Shown in pieces: positions 36,681-48,564 of a stretch of 64,000 nucleotides of DNA. Both the position numbers and the translations under genes were made by a program. The DNA comes from Piscicola geometra (taxonomy: Eukaryota; Annelida; Clitellata; Hirudinida; Piscicolidae). The DNA lies in NCBI GenBank assembly GCA_943735955.1, contig OX030963.1, positions 5,796,727 through 5,860,726 of the forward strand. Reading direction: 5' to 3'. A model generated the notes under the pieces. It did not search any database, was not told the origin of the DNA, and was given only the letters and a program-made list of their open reading frames with translations. How positions within the stretch are numbered: position 1 is the first letter of the stretch; each line of letters begins with the position of its first letter.

Positions 36681-39600
36681 TTGGTGGTGGTTATGATGAT
36701 GATGATGATCGTGACATTACGTAGCTTTCTATTTATTCAGTGGTGTTGAGAATGCTTTTAATTGAGTTACTTGATGTATTCAATAGGGAGGGTACTTTGT
36801 GCTCTTAGTGCTGCATGGTGGCCTCGTTTTTAATTAGGCGTAATTGTTTTCAATTAACCTATTATTGATTGAGAGTTCACTTCCTAGCGCGTGGTTATTC
36901 TTTAGAAGCGCGTTAATAGTCCTTAATCGATCTGTCTTTCAAGATCTTTCCTTATATTTTTGATTTCATTTCACATTTTTATTGGCCTATCTTCTTATAA
37001 ATCTTCTTGTTGAAGTATTAGCAATGCATTTGTTAGTTAACTGAATGTCATAATGAATCATATTTACATTGATTAAGAATTGTTTTATAATGAACTGTCA
37101 TTTCTTGGTTATTCTCGATCGTTTTCGAATCCGTCTGCAGTGTTGCCAATTGTGAAAATGGTGGTGATGATGATACTTTAAAAAATGGAATGATGATGAT
37201 ACTTGGAAATTGTAAGTATCAGATTACGATGCTACTTTGCATCTATATGTTTCATTGCTTCAGCAAGTGTTTAATAAATGTGCTTCGTTCGATTATCATC
37301 ATGTGCTGTGAAGAGAAATGCTCGGAGAAGTCCATTCGTCGTGCCGCGGAGAAAGAGCTCTTCTGACCTCTATCTGCTCCCGCTCGACAATTGTTGTGAT
37401 AATAAATTCGATTTAGTTTAACCTACAGAAAAATAGTTTTTTTAACATTGTGAAGTTGTTAAAAATTCTGAAGCCTTAGTACTAAGTATTTGTACTAAGT
37501 AGCCTTAGTACAAATGGTTTATGCATGCGGTGAGCTTTCTAGAGCATTTCGAACCATTCCGCCCACCACCACTTGGTCACAGACAAACCATCTGACATGA
37601 CATTCTGAAATGCTTTTTAAAGGTGGAAACGAGTGACTGAGACTGAAGTGAGTTGTTGAAGCTGGATGAAGAGGTTTGTGATGATTCATCATCATCACCA
37701 TCAAGTGGAGACTTATTTTGAGAAAATGCTGAGCAAAAAGTGAGATAAAGTGTTTAAGGTAAAGTGCTCAGAATTTCTTAACAGTTAAATTCATTTAGTT
37801 CTATTTTTACAAAAATAAATAAATTCAACTGTTAAGATATTTTTTATTAACCTTTTTGGATGTAAAAACTTTTAATAAGTTATAGTTTATGATTAGCCCA
37901 TTCCTGTTCCGGTTAGTGCTATATATATAAACTTTATATTATAAAGTTGATGATTCTCTTTTTGAGCCAAATCGCCAATTCTACCACTACCAAAAAAAAT
38001 ACAACTACGAAAACCACCACAGCCGCCAACATTCATCTAGTCTCTTACATGCCTTTAGCTTTCATCTTCACTACGCCTTCATCGTCACTTGCACAGCAAC
38101 AATGGTAGTTGTCAACATGGCAACGTGGATTATGATATCACCATTCAACCCATTCATCCTATTCTTCTTTTCAAACTCATTCGCAACCTTTTTCTTTTTT
38201 GAAATACAACTTTTTCTCCGTTTTTAGTATTTTTCATGTTTTCCAATTTTGGATTTACCAGTTAAATTTCTAATGTTAATTTCCATTTCACTATTATCAT
38301 ATCATAAATAACAATACTTTCTTCAATATTCATATCATTAACACTCCCACAAATCACCATCATCAAATTAATTTGTCTAGCTTTTGTTATTCTATCATCA
38401 TCTTCCTCATTCTCATCACCACCATCTTTTATTTTTATCACCATCTTTATCCTCATCAGCTCTACTCTTTCACTTACATGTTTCATCATTTCACCATTCA
38501 GCTTTTCATTCTTCATTTTTTAAACTTTTCTTTTCGCTTTTTTATCATTAGAAGATAAGTTTCATCATCATATTGACAATACTATCGTTTTTTAGATCTT
38601 TAATTTATTTATTGAGTTATTCATTAAATGCTCCTCATTTTTATTTTTCAGTAATTTTTTAGAAACTTTAATTTTAATTTTGCGCAGCATTTCCAACTGA
38701 ATTTTTGTTTGAATTTATGATAATGAAAAAACATCAAGCTTAAATAAGTTTAAAAACAAAATAGTAAATATAAATTTATTTTTGTTTTATTAAAAAAGAG
38801 TTGATTGAGGTTTTTTTGATGTAGATATATACTTATTTTTTTAGATTTCCACATAGGGTTTTTCAGGTTATTGAGAAATAATTAATTTCATAAATCAGAT
38901 TTCATACGAATAAATTTCGGTTTAAGCATTTGGAGATTTTAATAAACAAAAAACAATATTTTCTTTTTATTTCTTACACTTTTCAAAAATGATTAACAAA
39001 TTGTTAATTCGAATAATTTAAATAGCTTAACAAGTTAATTTTCAAGTGTATTTGCTGTCAAGATATAATACGGTTGATTGACAGTATTTTCGACGTTCGT
39101 ATTGATAAAAGCAAGCTTGAAGTTTTTTAAAGTTTTGTTATCTTGGTGTCATGATGTAAGCAGTGGAAAGCTGTGAGATTGATGCCATAACCCACTGCAC
39201 GGATCACTCAAGTCTGCCAGGCAGCGTAATGCATGAGAAATATGACGCTATCGCCTAGACGAAATGAATGCTATCAAAGAACTTTTGGGTAAGTGGGAAA
39301 CTTCCATGTAGATATATAATAAATTGGAATAGGATTTTGAAATGCAAATAGAGCAAGTTTGATTTTTGAGAGCAACAAAATTGTTAAAGCGTTAGGGTAA
39401 GGGTATGATTTCTAAAAGAAACCTCTATTTTTGTTGAAATTTCATATCGTATTTAATGAAATATTTTTTCACTGTATTTTTTAATAGTTAAAATTGGTTA
39501 TACTGAAATTTAAATCAAATCATTTAAGAAAAATAATTTTAAAAATTTCTCACAGAAACTTTCCATGTTTTAATTACTTTATTTATATCTTTAATCTATT

Positions 39601-40854
39601 GTTAGAGCATAGACGTGTATAAATCGTGATTTTGAATGTGTTTGTCTTCAGGCGAATACTGATGATTTGACTGAAAACTGGTTGGCATCTTATAACGCAG
39701 TTCGCGTTTTTTCATCTTTAAGAAACCATACCGTATGGTCCCCACGCCTGGTTTGTGTGCATCATCACGCCACTAAAGTATACTTGTGGTCTTCTTGGGT
39801 GGATTTCTCACCGATGCCCTTCCCACGCATTTCATAGAGACTAAGTATGCTCTATTGGTATCTCTTCATCTTATGTTAAAGCTCTTCAATTCTCTTTTCT
39901 TTTCTAAGTGATCACGCATGATTCACGCTTCTTGAATGAGAATAGCCTAATAAAATAGCTGAATATCTAGTATGTTTATACAAGTCAAACTGTGAAATAA
40001 CTGCAAAATATCATGAGTGAGGTTCACAACATGAGGCATCTTATAAACATGAACTTTAACTAGGAAAATGAGTGAATGTGGTGAAAGTAAATTAAATTAT
40101 TATAAATTTTAGAAAAAAACAATATTAACTAATATCAGCTCATAAATTTAATTATTTCAAGTTTTGAATTTACGTTGTAAACATTCTTACTTCTATGTTT
40201 CATCATTTTTTGAAATGACGTTTTCAAAATACAGTTGAACATTTTTAAACTTTGACTTGAAATCTTATTTCGGTGATTTAGTCAAGAAGATGACTAGTTT
40301 GAAACTAGCAGTGCTGATGTATTTGATCACATTTTTCTGCTTCAAAACTCAAATTGCGAAAACTGAACTAACTGTGGTTACATTTACTTTTTTACTTGCT
40401 AGTTTTGAGATTGTATTTTGTTACAATTAAAACCAAAAAATACACATTAAACTAAATTAAATTTTGAATTCATTAAACTGTAATTGTTAACAATATTTTT
40501 CTTTTGTACACAATGCCAAAAAGCATGGATTAAAAATATTTGGTTGAAAAAAAACTTGTTTCTCAATATTTTATAACAGAAAGACAGTTCAGACGTCATT
40601 TGGAGTCTACAAACTTCTGGTTTGGAAAGCTCTAATAGAATATTCGTGTAAGAGTGCTTTTTTGGAACCTCATTGAGTATTTTTGTGTGAAGTTGTATGT
40701 CGTTTATCAACTACTTTTTTTTCTTTTTATTATTTTTTTATCAACAAATATTGTAAAAAAATACAAAATTCCTTAGCCGATGCAGTGTGAAACAAGAATG
40801 AAAATGTTTATAGATTTACATCAAATGTAACTACACAACCTATCCATTTTTCAG
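36681..40854. other. Intergenic DNA between annexin 2 and the metalloproteinase
   Basis: No exon could be confirmed. It probably contains unrecognised 5' exons of the metalloproteinase: around 39260-39290 the frame EMNAIKELLG ends at a good donor (TTGG|GTAAGT), and an acceptor CTTCAG|GCGAATAC follows at 39652, but the two do not join in an open phase. Other frames here are AT-rich noise. Confidence 0.4.
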
Positions 40855-43800
40855 ATGTGAAGCTTTGAACAAAGATAAACCAGCAGACCCGAACGCTCCT
40901 CGCTCTTACAGACTTGATCTTTACAAATGGCCAAGTAACAAAATAACGTGGAAGTAAGCTTACAACTTTTGAAATTTTGAAAGTGATTAATGAAAACTTT
41001 TATAGTTATTGTTTTATTCATAAAAAATGTAATCTTAGATGTTAAAATTACACTTGAAACAGATTGGCAAAACCGAGTAAAAAATTTAAATATTCGACAC
41101 TAATCGCTATCCTTAGACAAGCCTTTCGCCAATGGGCTTCGCACGTTGACTTGCATTTTGAAGAGGTTCAAAACGCTTGACTCAATGAGATAATTTTGAT
41201 TTTAAATTTTATTCAAACTATCTCATTTTGCCAGCTACTTCTTAAACTAAGCGTATTAAAACCTATAATAATAATGACTAGAGACCGACCGAAACAGATA
41301 TTTTTATTTCGGCCGAAACCGAAATAGGTCGAAATTAAAATCCCATTTTCGGCCGAAACCGAAATTAAGCCGAAATTGAATATCAATTTTCGGCCGAAAC
41401 CGAAATTAAACCGAAATTTTAATCAGATTTTCGGCCGAAACCGAAGCCGAAATGTCCAACTTTTATTAAAAATAAAAAAATAGTATTTAACGATGACAAT
41501 GCCAGTTTAATAAGTAAATCCAAACAAGCGTATATTTTAAGCCAAAAAATAAAAGTTTTTCAACAACAAAAATTTGTTGTTGTTGACAGGCTTTGCTTTG
41601 GTCAGACTGACATTTTGTAAAAAAAGACTTCCAAATAGGATTCAACGACATTCTCAAAATTTATTTTTGAATTAATTAATCGAAGCCAAATCTTTCGACT
41701 TATATATAGGGTTTTTCAAAGAAGGGATATCTAGAATTCCACATTCTTGTATATGTTATTCGAACAATTAGTCTTATGTCACCAATAAATCAATTAACCA
41801 CGATATCTAAAAGATATCTAATAGAGATGAGAATCGAACCCAAACTTAATAATTCGAGTTCGATTCAGGATATACAGATACTTACTTTTGACAATAACAT
41901 TTTTGAAACAAATGTTTTAAGAAATAGAATTTTCATTAAAAAAGTTTTGTTAAATATCATCATTTTTGTTCCAGATGCTTGTATATGTTATTCGAATAAT
42001 TAGTCTAATGACACCCATAAATCAATCAACCACGATAACTAATAGATATCTAATAGAGAATCGAATCCGAACTTAATAGTTCGATTGAAGATACAGATAT
42101 ATCAGATAGACTAAATAAATAAATAAAAATTCCGGTTTTTCGGTAAATATGAGATCCATTTCGGCCGAAACCGAAATTGAGCCGAAATTACAAAATTATT
42201 TTCGGCCGAAACCGAAAAATTTCCGAAGTTGTAAAATTAGATTCGGCCGAAACCGAAAAATGGCCGAAACTAAGAAAATTGACAATTTCGGCGCCGAAAC
42301 CGAAACCGAACCGAATTTTAGTCGGTCTCTAGTTTTGACGCAAGAAGATTCACACCTATTAGATGATTTTATAGCTTTCATACACAAACAATATATATAA
42401 CTTTTTTCTCAATATGATGAATTAATAACTAATAAAAATAAATCTCAATATGATAAATTACTATATTCTAATCTAAAAGAGGCAATTCGCTGACGAGGCT
42501 AACATAGTTATCGGGTTCCACGGCAAAAATGGCCCTGACGACCGATTCAATATAAGAGGTCGAGTGAGCATAAATTTATAAAGTTTTTTATAAATTTTAT
42601 CTAACAAATGCTTCAAAAAGCAAAACAAAATTGAATATTCAGCTGTTGGACATGCTTCTCCGCCAAATCCTCATGGGATAACCTTTATCCATTTCAATGA
42701 AGACTTTACATTCACCGGTGAGTTAGATAAGAATAATATAATTAAATAAGAATGATAATATAAATAATAATACTAATAATAATAATAATTAAATATAAAT
42801 AATACTAATAATAATAATATAAGTAAAAATATAAATATAAATAATAAAAGTAATTAAAATAATATAAATAAGAATAAATAAGAATAAATAAGAATAAATA
42901 AGAATAAATAAGAATAAATAAGAATAATTAAGAATAAATAAGAATAAATAGGAATAAATAGGAATAAATAAGAATAAATAAGAATAAATAAGAATAAATA
43001 AGAATAAATAAGAATAAATAAGAATAAATAAGAATAAATAAGAATAAATAAGAATAAATAAGAATAAATAGGAATAAATAAGAATAAATAAGAATAAATA
43101 AGAATAAATAGAAATAAATAAGAATAAATAAGAATAAATAAGAATAAATAAGAATAAATAGGAATAAATAGGAATAAATAGGAATAAATAGGAATAAATA
43201 GGAATAAATAAGAATAAATAAGAATAAATAAGAATAAATAAGAATAAATAAGAATAAATAGGAATAAATAAGAATAAATAAGAATAAATAGGAATAAATA
43301 AGAATAAATAAGAATAAATAAGAATAAATAAGAATAAATAAGAATAAATAGGAATAAATAAGAATAAATAAGAATAAATAAGAATAAATAAGAATAACTA
43401 AGAATAAATAAGAATAAATAAGAATAAATAAGAATAAATAAGAATAAATAAGAATAAATAAGAATAAATAAGAATAAATAAGAATAACTAAGAATAAATA
43501 AGAATAAATAAGAATAAATAAGAATAAATAAGAATAAATAAGAATAAATAAGAATAAATAAGAATAAATAAGAATAACTAAGAATAAATAGGAATAAATA
43601 AGAATAAATAAGAATATAAATAATAATAATAATAATAATTATTATTATTATTATTAATATTATAAATATAATGGGCGAGCGGGTTGGCTCAGATGGTAAG
43701 ACGTTGAACATGCAATTCAAAGGTCGCCAGTTTGAATCTCTGTTGAGCAAACCATGAAATATCATATACCTAGTCACTAGGTCCTAGTGTAAATGATGCG

Positions 43801-46800
43801 GTGTTTCACGACGTTCGTATTTCGTGTAAGTGGCGCATTAAAAATAAAAATAAAAAAAACTAATATTAGGGGCAAGGCATAATCATCGATTTCAAAATAT
43901 CAAAACGTCCACTTGGGACATGATTAAAACTAAAAATACAAGAAGTTAGACACAAAAAGTAATTCTTAAAAATAATCCTCCCTTCCTACCCGCGATGCCT
44001 CTCCATTCTAAAGTTGTAAACAAGAGTGTCATCGATTTCAGAAGTCTGCTCACTGATTGGGTACTTCATAGGTAAGGCCTCTTCATCAATGTCCTAGTCT
44101 CTATTTTGCCTATCTAAAACCGTCTTGAAAAGGGGCTGCATAATAAAAATTAACTTATAGACTTACTCCAAGTGCTCAACTGCTGCTTCTGACACCAAAT
44201 GCTCATCCAAGCCGTAAAACACCACCAGAACAACTTGAAATAGGGATGTTCCATAACTTCTCTTACTAGACAGCCTAGGCGATTGGTTATCTGTGGGTTT
44301 TGGCTTGAAAACTCAGTGAGATCATTAAAGTAGTGAATAAGAAATGTTGTTGCCTTGAAAAAAACCCGAATTTGTTTTCGTAAAAAAACAGCCCACTGTG
44401 TACCATTTATTCAAGGTAGAGGAAAAACTCATTGAATCGGTTCTAGGGTTTTGCTGAACTCAGAAGCCACCAGCTGAAGAAATATGTCAAGTGCATGTCC
44501 AACTGCACTTTCAGTTGTTCTATAAACGTCTATTTCCACCATAAAATTTTTTAAAACCTGATATTCGTTTCAACCAATTGCAGAACTTTATTCATGCCAC
44601 TGCCTAAGGCCAGTGTAGTGTGGGCGGCACAAATATTTGCATATAATATTTATAATATTATAATATTTTAAGTATTATATTAATTAACCTTATGATCGTA
44701 AAATTTGAGTAAATTGAATTATCTAATAATTTCTTTTTACTTGAAAACGCTGAAGCTTAAGCCTAAATCATCGATTTAGTTTTTTGGGTGTGGAGGGGGA
44801 GGGTTTTTTCAAAAGTTCCAGCTTTCAATATTAAATATTCATGAAATTACCTAGTGAGCCGTATTCCAAGTGGAAGTAACGAATTTCAAATTTTTAGCTT
44901 CTTTGCTTCCTTATGCCCCCTTCCCCTGCTATAGTGGCATGTAACCCGAAATGCCAAGCCAAGAGTCGTTACACACTCGGCTACCAGTTTACACAATAAT
45001 ATGTTTGTTTCATCATTTTCGTTCATCTTTTATTTGTCAATTTCTGTCGAATTTGTATCTCTTACAGGCAATTTTTAGAATTAATAAAAACATATATTGC
45101 CTGATTCAATCAGCTAAAAATACAAAATTGCAAGCAACAATTGATTCTTGAGAATGACTCGAATTTTTTAATACATTTTTGGAATTAGGCAATTCATGGA
45201 TTTATTGATTCTACACATTGCCTGTTACATATCTACCTCTTCCCACCAGATAGAGTACTTCTTTATATAGCACTTCACGAGATTGGTCATGCTTTGGGAA
45301 TTATGCATTCTAATGACACTGATAGTGTGATGAACAATTCAAGACTTTTTACGCGTCTGCGGGCAGACGATGTAAACGCTATCAAAGCCCTTTATGGTTG
45401 CTGTTATGAATGCGAGAATGAATGCAAATAACGAGACTTTTATAATGTTTTTAGAATAGAAAATACATCTACAATTCAGAAATATATATTAACTTCTTCC
45501 AAAGATACACCTGTTCCTGATCCTTGTTTTGATGAAATTGACCATGTCACAATGTTAAAAGGTTCACCTGTTATTTTCATCAAAAAGGTAGTCAACGGTT
45601 TCCATAGTTTCCTCCTTCAATTTTAAATTATACAAGTTAACATCTAACAAAATGCAAAAGCCCAGCTTTTCTAATACTTATGAATACTTTTTATTTTTAA
45701 TTAAATCATAAAATTTTTATGTTCTTTAAATAATCTTAAAATAAAAATTATTTTGTAATTAAATTTGCAAAAGAATTGTTTAAAAGTCTTCTTAATGAAA
45801 AACTTATTACTGTTTCACAATGGAAGTTGAAGGCTGATTGGATGGTTGTTTGAGCGCTTTTGAATTTGAGGAAAGAGCGCTATAGAATTTTATTTGATTG
45901 TTTGTTTGATTGATTGATTGCGTAAAGGGTAGTTAAGTGTTCATTGAGTGCAGATAAGGTGGTTAATTAGGTGCAAAGAGGGTGGTTAAAGTATAATTGA
46001 GTGCATATAATTATCATTTATTTAAATAAAATGTAAACACTTAAAATAACATCGCAAGCAAAGCTGCGAGCACTTACTATTAGTTTTTTAATCTCGAATT
46101 GAAATATTTACTTTCATATAAAATTTTCCTTTCCAAGTGGGTATTCTGGATGAACAGCGATGGGGAAGTAAACACGTCATTCGAAATAAAAAATAAGCTT
46201 TCAGATATTTGCATAGGCTACCCAAAGGGTAATACTTTAGACGCGTTTCTTTTCCTGCCTACTAGCAACATAACCATGCTTTTCCTCGGTAAGTTTTTTG
46301 TGTTTATTTAAAATGATTTCAAAGATAGTTTATAAATTGAAACTACCATTAAACATCAAACATCAGGTCGAAGGTACTGGCTTTGTAGGGATGAATCCCT
46401 GCTACAAAACTTTCCAGAAAATGGCTTGGATGTCGAACATCTTGGAATAGATTTGAAAGGAGATGATAAAATAGAAACGGCATCTGAAAGTATTTATTCG
46501 TGCGTTCAAAAGAGAAGTGTCTCCATATTCAATGAAGAAGATTGTTCTGAGACAAATGAAGTATATTCAATCCGTTCTTTAAATTATATTTTTTATTTGA
46601 ATATCAATTCTGTTAGTAGCGATGGAAGGAATTTGAAAGTGAAAGACTTGGTACAAGATAAAGACCTTCCTCCAATAGGAGATTATATCACTACTAAAGG
46701 TCAGTTTTTTCCAGAATTTGTAATAGGTTTTACTCATTACTGTAAGGTTAATGAGGTGGTATGGAATTCGATACTGTGTATTCTCCAAAACAGTTCAAGA

Positions 46801-47184
46801 TCCGCAATCATTCATATTCAACATATTTTATAAAAAGAATTGGCCTTTAAAGCCCAGATCTATAAAATTATCTGAATTTTAAAATCGATTAGTCTATAAT
46901 TTATAGATATGAAAATGGATTAAAAAGCGCTTGAATGGAACAAAGTTTTTAAGATGAAAATGATTTTGAAACTTACTTGGTTGAAATGAATGATAAAAGA
47001 CTATAAAGTACGCTAATCAATCCTTCAGGTGAACGTTGGGTTTATACTAATGGAAGATTCCACAACCTTTATTTCATGTACACAGAGGGAAGCCCTTTTA
47101 TGGATAGATTATATGTTTTAGGCTGTAGAAAAAGTACTGATGAAGAAATGTTGAAATCGAATGGTGTTCGTCTGAGTCACCTGA
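40855..47184 (+). CDS. Matrix metalloproteinase (metzincin, M10A), partial at both ends
   Basis: Nine exons join in phase: 40855-40953, 41063-41165, 42480-42558, 42643-42717, 45250-45396, 45505-45587, 46138-46288, 46367-46699, 47029-47184 (about 408 residues). The first begins with Cys (CEALNKDKPADPN), possibly the cysteine switch. The catalytic domain follows: YRLDLYKWPSNKITWK, FRQWASHVDLHFEE, ADEANIVIGFHGKN (structural zinc/calcium site), HGITFIHFNED, then HEIGHALGIMHS with Met-turn SVMNN. These are the zinc-binding HExGHxxGxxHS residues of active secreted or membrane MMPs. DPCFDEIDHVTMLKG and later WVFW, RRYWLCRDE and ERWVYTN resemble hemopexin blades, but are divergent. Signal peptide, most of the prodomain and the C-terminus were not found. 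The exon at 45250 can also read through to TAA at 45429. Introns are filled with transposons and a decamer array; a LINE fragment lies just 3'. Confidence 0.88.
41279..42331. mobile_element. TIR element with iterated TTTCGGCCGAAACCGAAAT motifs, in an MMP intron
   Basis: It begins TAGAGACCGACCGAAA and ends TTTAGTCGGTCTCTA, clean inverted ends. Both ends carry several copies of TTTCGGCCGAAACCGAAAT on about 180 bp; the motif contains the palindrome TTTCGGCCGAAA. Flanking 8-mers ATAATGAC and GTTTTGAC match only 5 of 8. The interior includes a direct duplication of about 140 bp (41745-41880 and 41976-42112, TTGTATATGTTATTCGAA). No transposase is visible. TIR form and subterminal repeats suggest a non-autonomous hAT-like element. 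Confidence 0.7.
42760..42850. repeat. ATA/ATAATA AT-rich repeat
   Basis: TAATAATAATAA and AAATATAAATAA mixtures lead into the decamer array that follows. Confidence 0.8.
42858..43616. repeat. Decamer array (AAGAATAAAT)n
   Basis: About 75 tandem copies of AAGAATAAAT, with GGAATAAAT variants in clusters (notably 43160-43205) and a few AAGAATAACT. It lies in an MMP intron. The 307-codon minus-strand frame is a translation of this repeat (Leu-Phe-Ile-Leu-Ile-Tyr-Ser-Tyr). Confidence 0.97.
43674..43860 (+). mobile_element. tRNA-derived SINE, copy 1
   Basis: GCGAGCGGGTTGGCTCAGATGG (A box region) and GGTCGCCAGTTTGAATCTC (B box region) are followed by a non-tRNA body ending GTGTTTCACGACGTT..GTGGCGCATTAAAAATAAAAA with an A-rich tail. 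The same unit is at 61374-61535. Confidence 0.8.
43960..44640 (-). pseudogene. Possible degenerate hAT-like transposase fragment
   Basis: On the minus strand the DNA reads CAAHTTLALGSGMNKVL and other protein-like but stop-riddled stretches. CAAHTT-L recalls the C-x-AH-L core of hAT transposases. The evidence is weak; it sits in the large MMP intron. Confidence 0.25.
45850..45920 (+). repeat. LINE 3' end with stem-loop and (TTGA) tail
   Basis: GAGCGCTTTTGAATTTGAGG then AAAGAGCGCTATAGAATTTTA: a hairpin (AGCGCTTT with AAAGAGCGCT) followed by TTGATTGATTGA. Homologous to 31945-32010 and to the tail at 50555-50598. It lies in an MMP intron. Confidence 0.65.
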
Positions 47185-47204
47185 GTAAGCTTGTGCTCAT
47201 GTGG

Positions 47205-48232
47205 CTAACTTTGCATTTTTATCATATTGCATGATTGAAAAATTGAATTTGACTCCCATTGTCTATGTTTTTTTCTCGAAATTTTTCTTGTATCTTTACT
47301 CAGTGGGGTTATGTATAATCCCTCTTTGTTTGTCTTTATTGGTGTATTTATATTTATGACATTATTTAGTTTATTCATAAATAATTCAAACTGATCGTTT
47401 GTATCTTTATTTTCCATTAATACATCCCAATCGATATTCATTTCTTGTTTTATTTTTTCAAAATTAGCCTTTTTATAATTTAACTTTATCCCATTAGATT
47501 TACTAATTTGCGTTTGACAAAGTAGCTCAAAAGACATAACAATATGGTCGCTTTTTCCCAAAGGGTCAAGAAACTTAAGATTTTCTATATTGTTACGTTC
47601 ATTAGTTATTATTAGGTCTAGTAAAGATGGCTCTTGTTTGTTTCGGAATTTCGTAGGTTTATCAACTACTTGTTCCAGAAAACAATCTCTAATGCATTCC
47701 ATGAACTTTTTGCTTAATTAATCTTTACTTAACATATTACACCAATTTATCCCGGGTAAGTTAAAATCTCCAGTAATTAGTATATGCGTAAATGATTGTT
47801 TTTTTCCATATTATTAATTTCGTAAAATAAATGAATTAAATGGTTTAAGTTAATATCCTCTGATGATGGGCTTCGATAAATACATCCAATAAGAATTTTA
47901 ACATTATTCTTCATTGTTATTTTTATAAATATATTTTCTTTATATTCTACGTTCAATTTTACTTCTGTTGCATTTTTTTTTACATATATTAATATACCCC
48001 TTGAATTAGTTATTGTTAAATTGTGAGGGAAAGTATCAAATCTTCTAAAATTAAATGCATTTATTAAAGTATTATATTTTAAATTCTTTGCCAGAACCTC
48101 CGTTATCATTATTATATCTGGATTATCATCCATAAATCTACTTCTAAATTCATCAAGTTTACTTATAAAGCTATCTGCATTTGTATATATGCACTTTAAA
48201 CAATTAATATTAAAATTCTTTATATTTCTCAA
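47205..48232 (-). pseudogene. LINE endonuclease (CR1/L2-type) fragment, frameshifted
   Basis: The frame at 48232-47777 reads CIYTNADSFISKLDEF..PDIIMITEVLAKN..GILIYVKK..LIGCIYRSPSS, then after a frameshift near 47795 ILITGDFNLPGINW, a stop, and a second frame from 47702 with PSLLDLIITNERN and LGKSDHIVMSFEL. These are the ordered motifs of the apurinic-like endonuclease domain (N, E, D-x-N, SDH) of CR1/L2-type LINEs. No reverse transcriptase follows. It lies antisense, immediately 3' of the last MMP exon found. Confidence 0.88.
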
Positions 48233-48276
48233 GTAAATTGTTATTTTTTAATTTAATTTTATTTTCATGTTCAGAC

Positions 48277-48403
48277 ATTTGATTTACACTACATTTATAA
48301 CTATTTTCTTCAATTTTTTTAGGCGACTTATGTTCAATTAATGAATATAAGTCGCCTAAAGAAATTGAAGATAAAAGTTATAAATGTAATGTAAATCAAA
48401 TAT
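48277..48403. repeat. 60-bp near-perfect inverted repeat (snap-back hairpin)
   Basis: The left arm (ATTTGATTTACACTACATTT .. AGGCGACTTATGTTCA) is matched by the reverse complement of 48342-48403 with about five differences and a loop of only a few bases around 48337-48341. No terminal transposon signature is obvious. It separates the antisense endonuclease fragment from the plus-strand LINE end. Confidence 0.85.
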
Positions 48404-48564
48404 ATCAACTATCTAATTAAATACCAAAAGTTGGTGATGACACTTATTTCATTATTCCATCATCTAACACTCATACCATCCCTCTCTAAGTGGGCCAAGC
48501 TCAGTAATCTTTCACTAAACTTCAAAAAATCATTTGAACTCGTAGTCCACAATAGTCATAAACC

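Noticed and set aside
39180..39720. Prodomain exons of the metalloproteinase
   Set aside because: EMNAIKELLG with a good donor looks promising, but upstream stops and the phase of the next acceptor do not give an open join.
42854..43777. 307-codon minus-strand frame
   Set aside because: It is the decamer array read in frame, with no non-repeat coding part.
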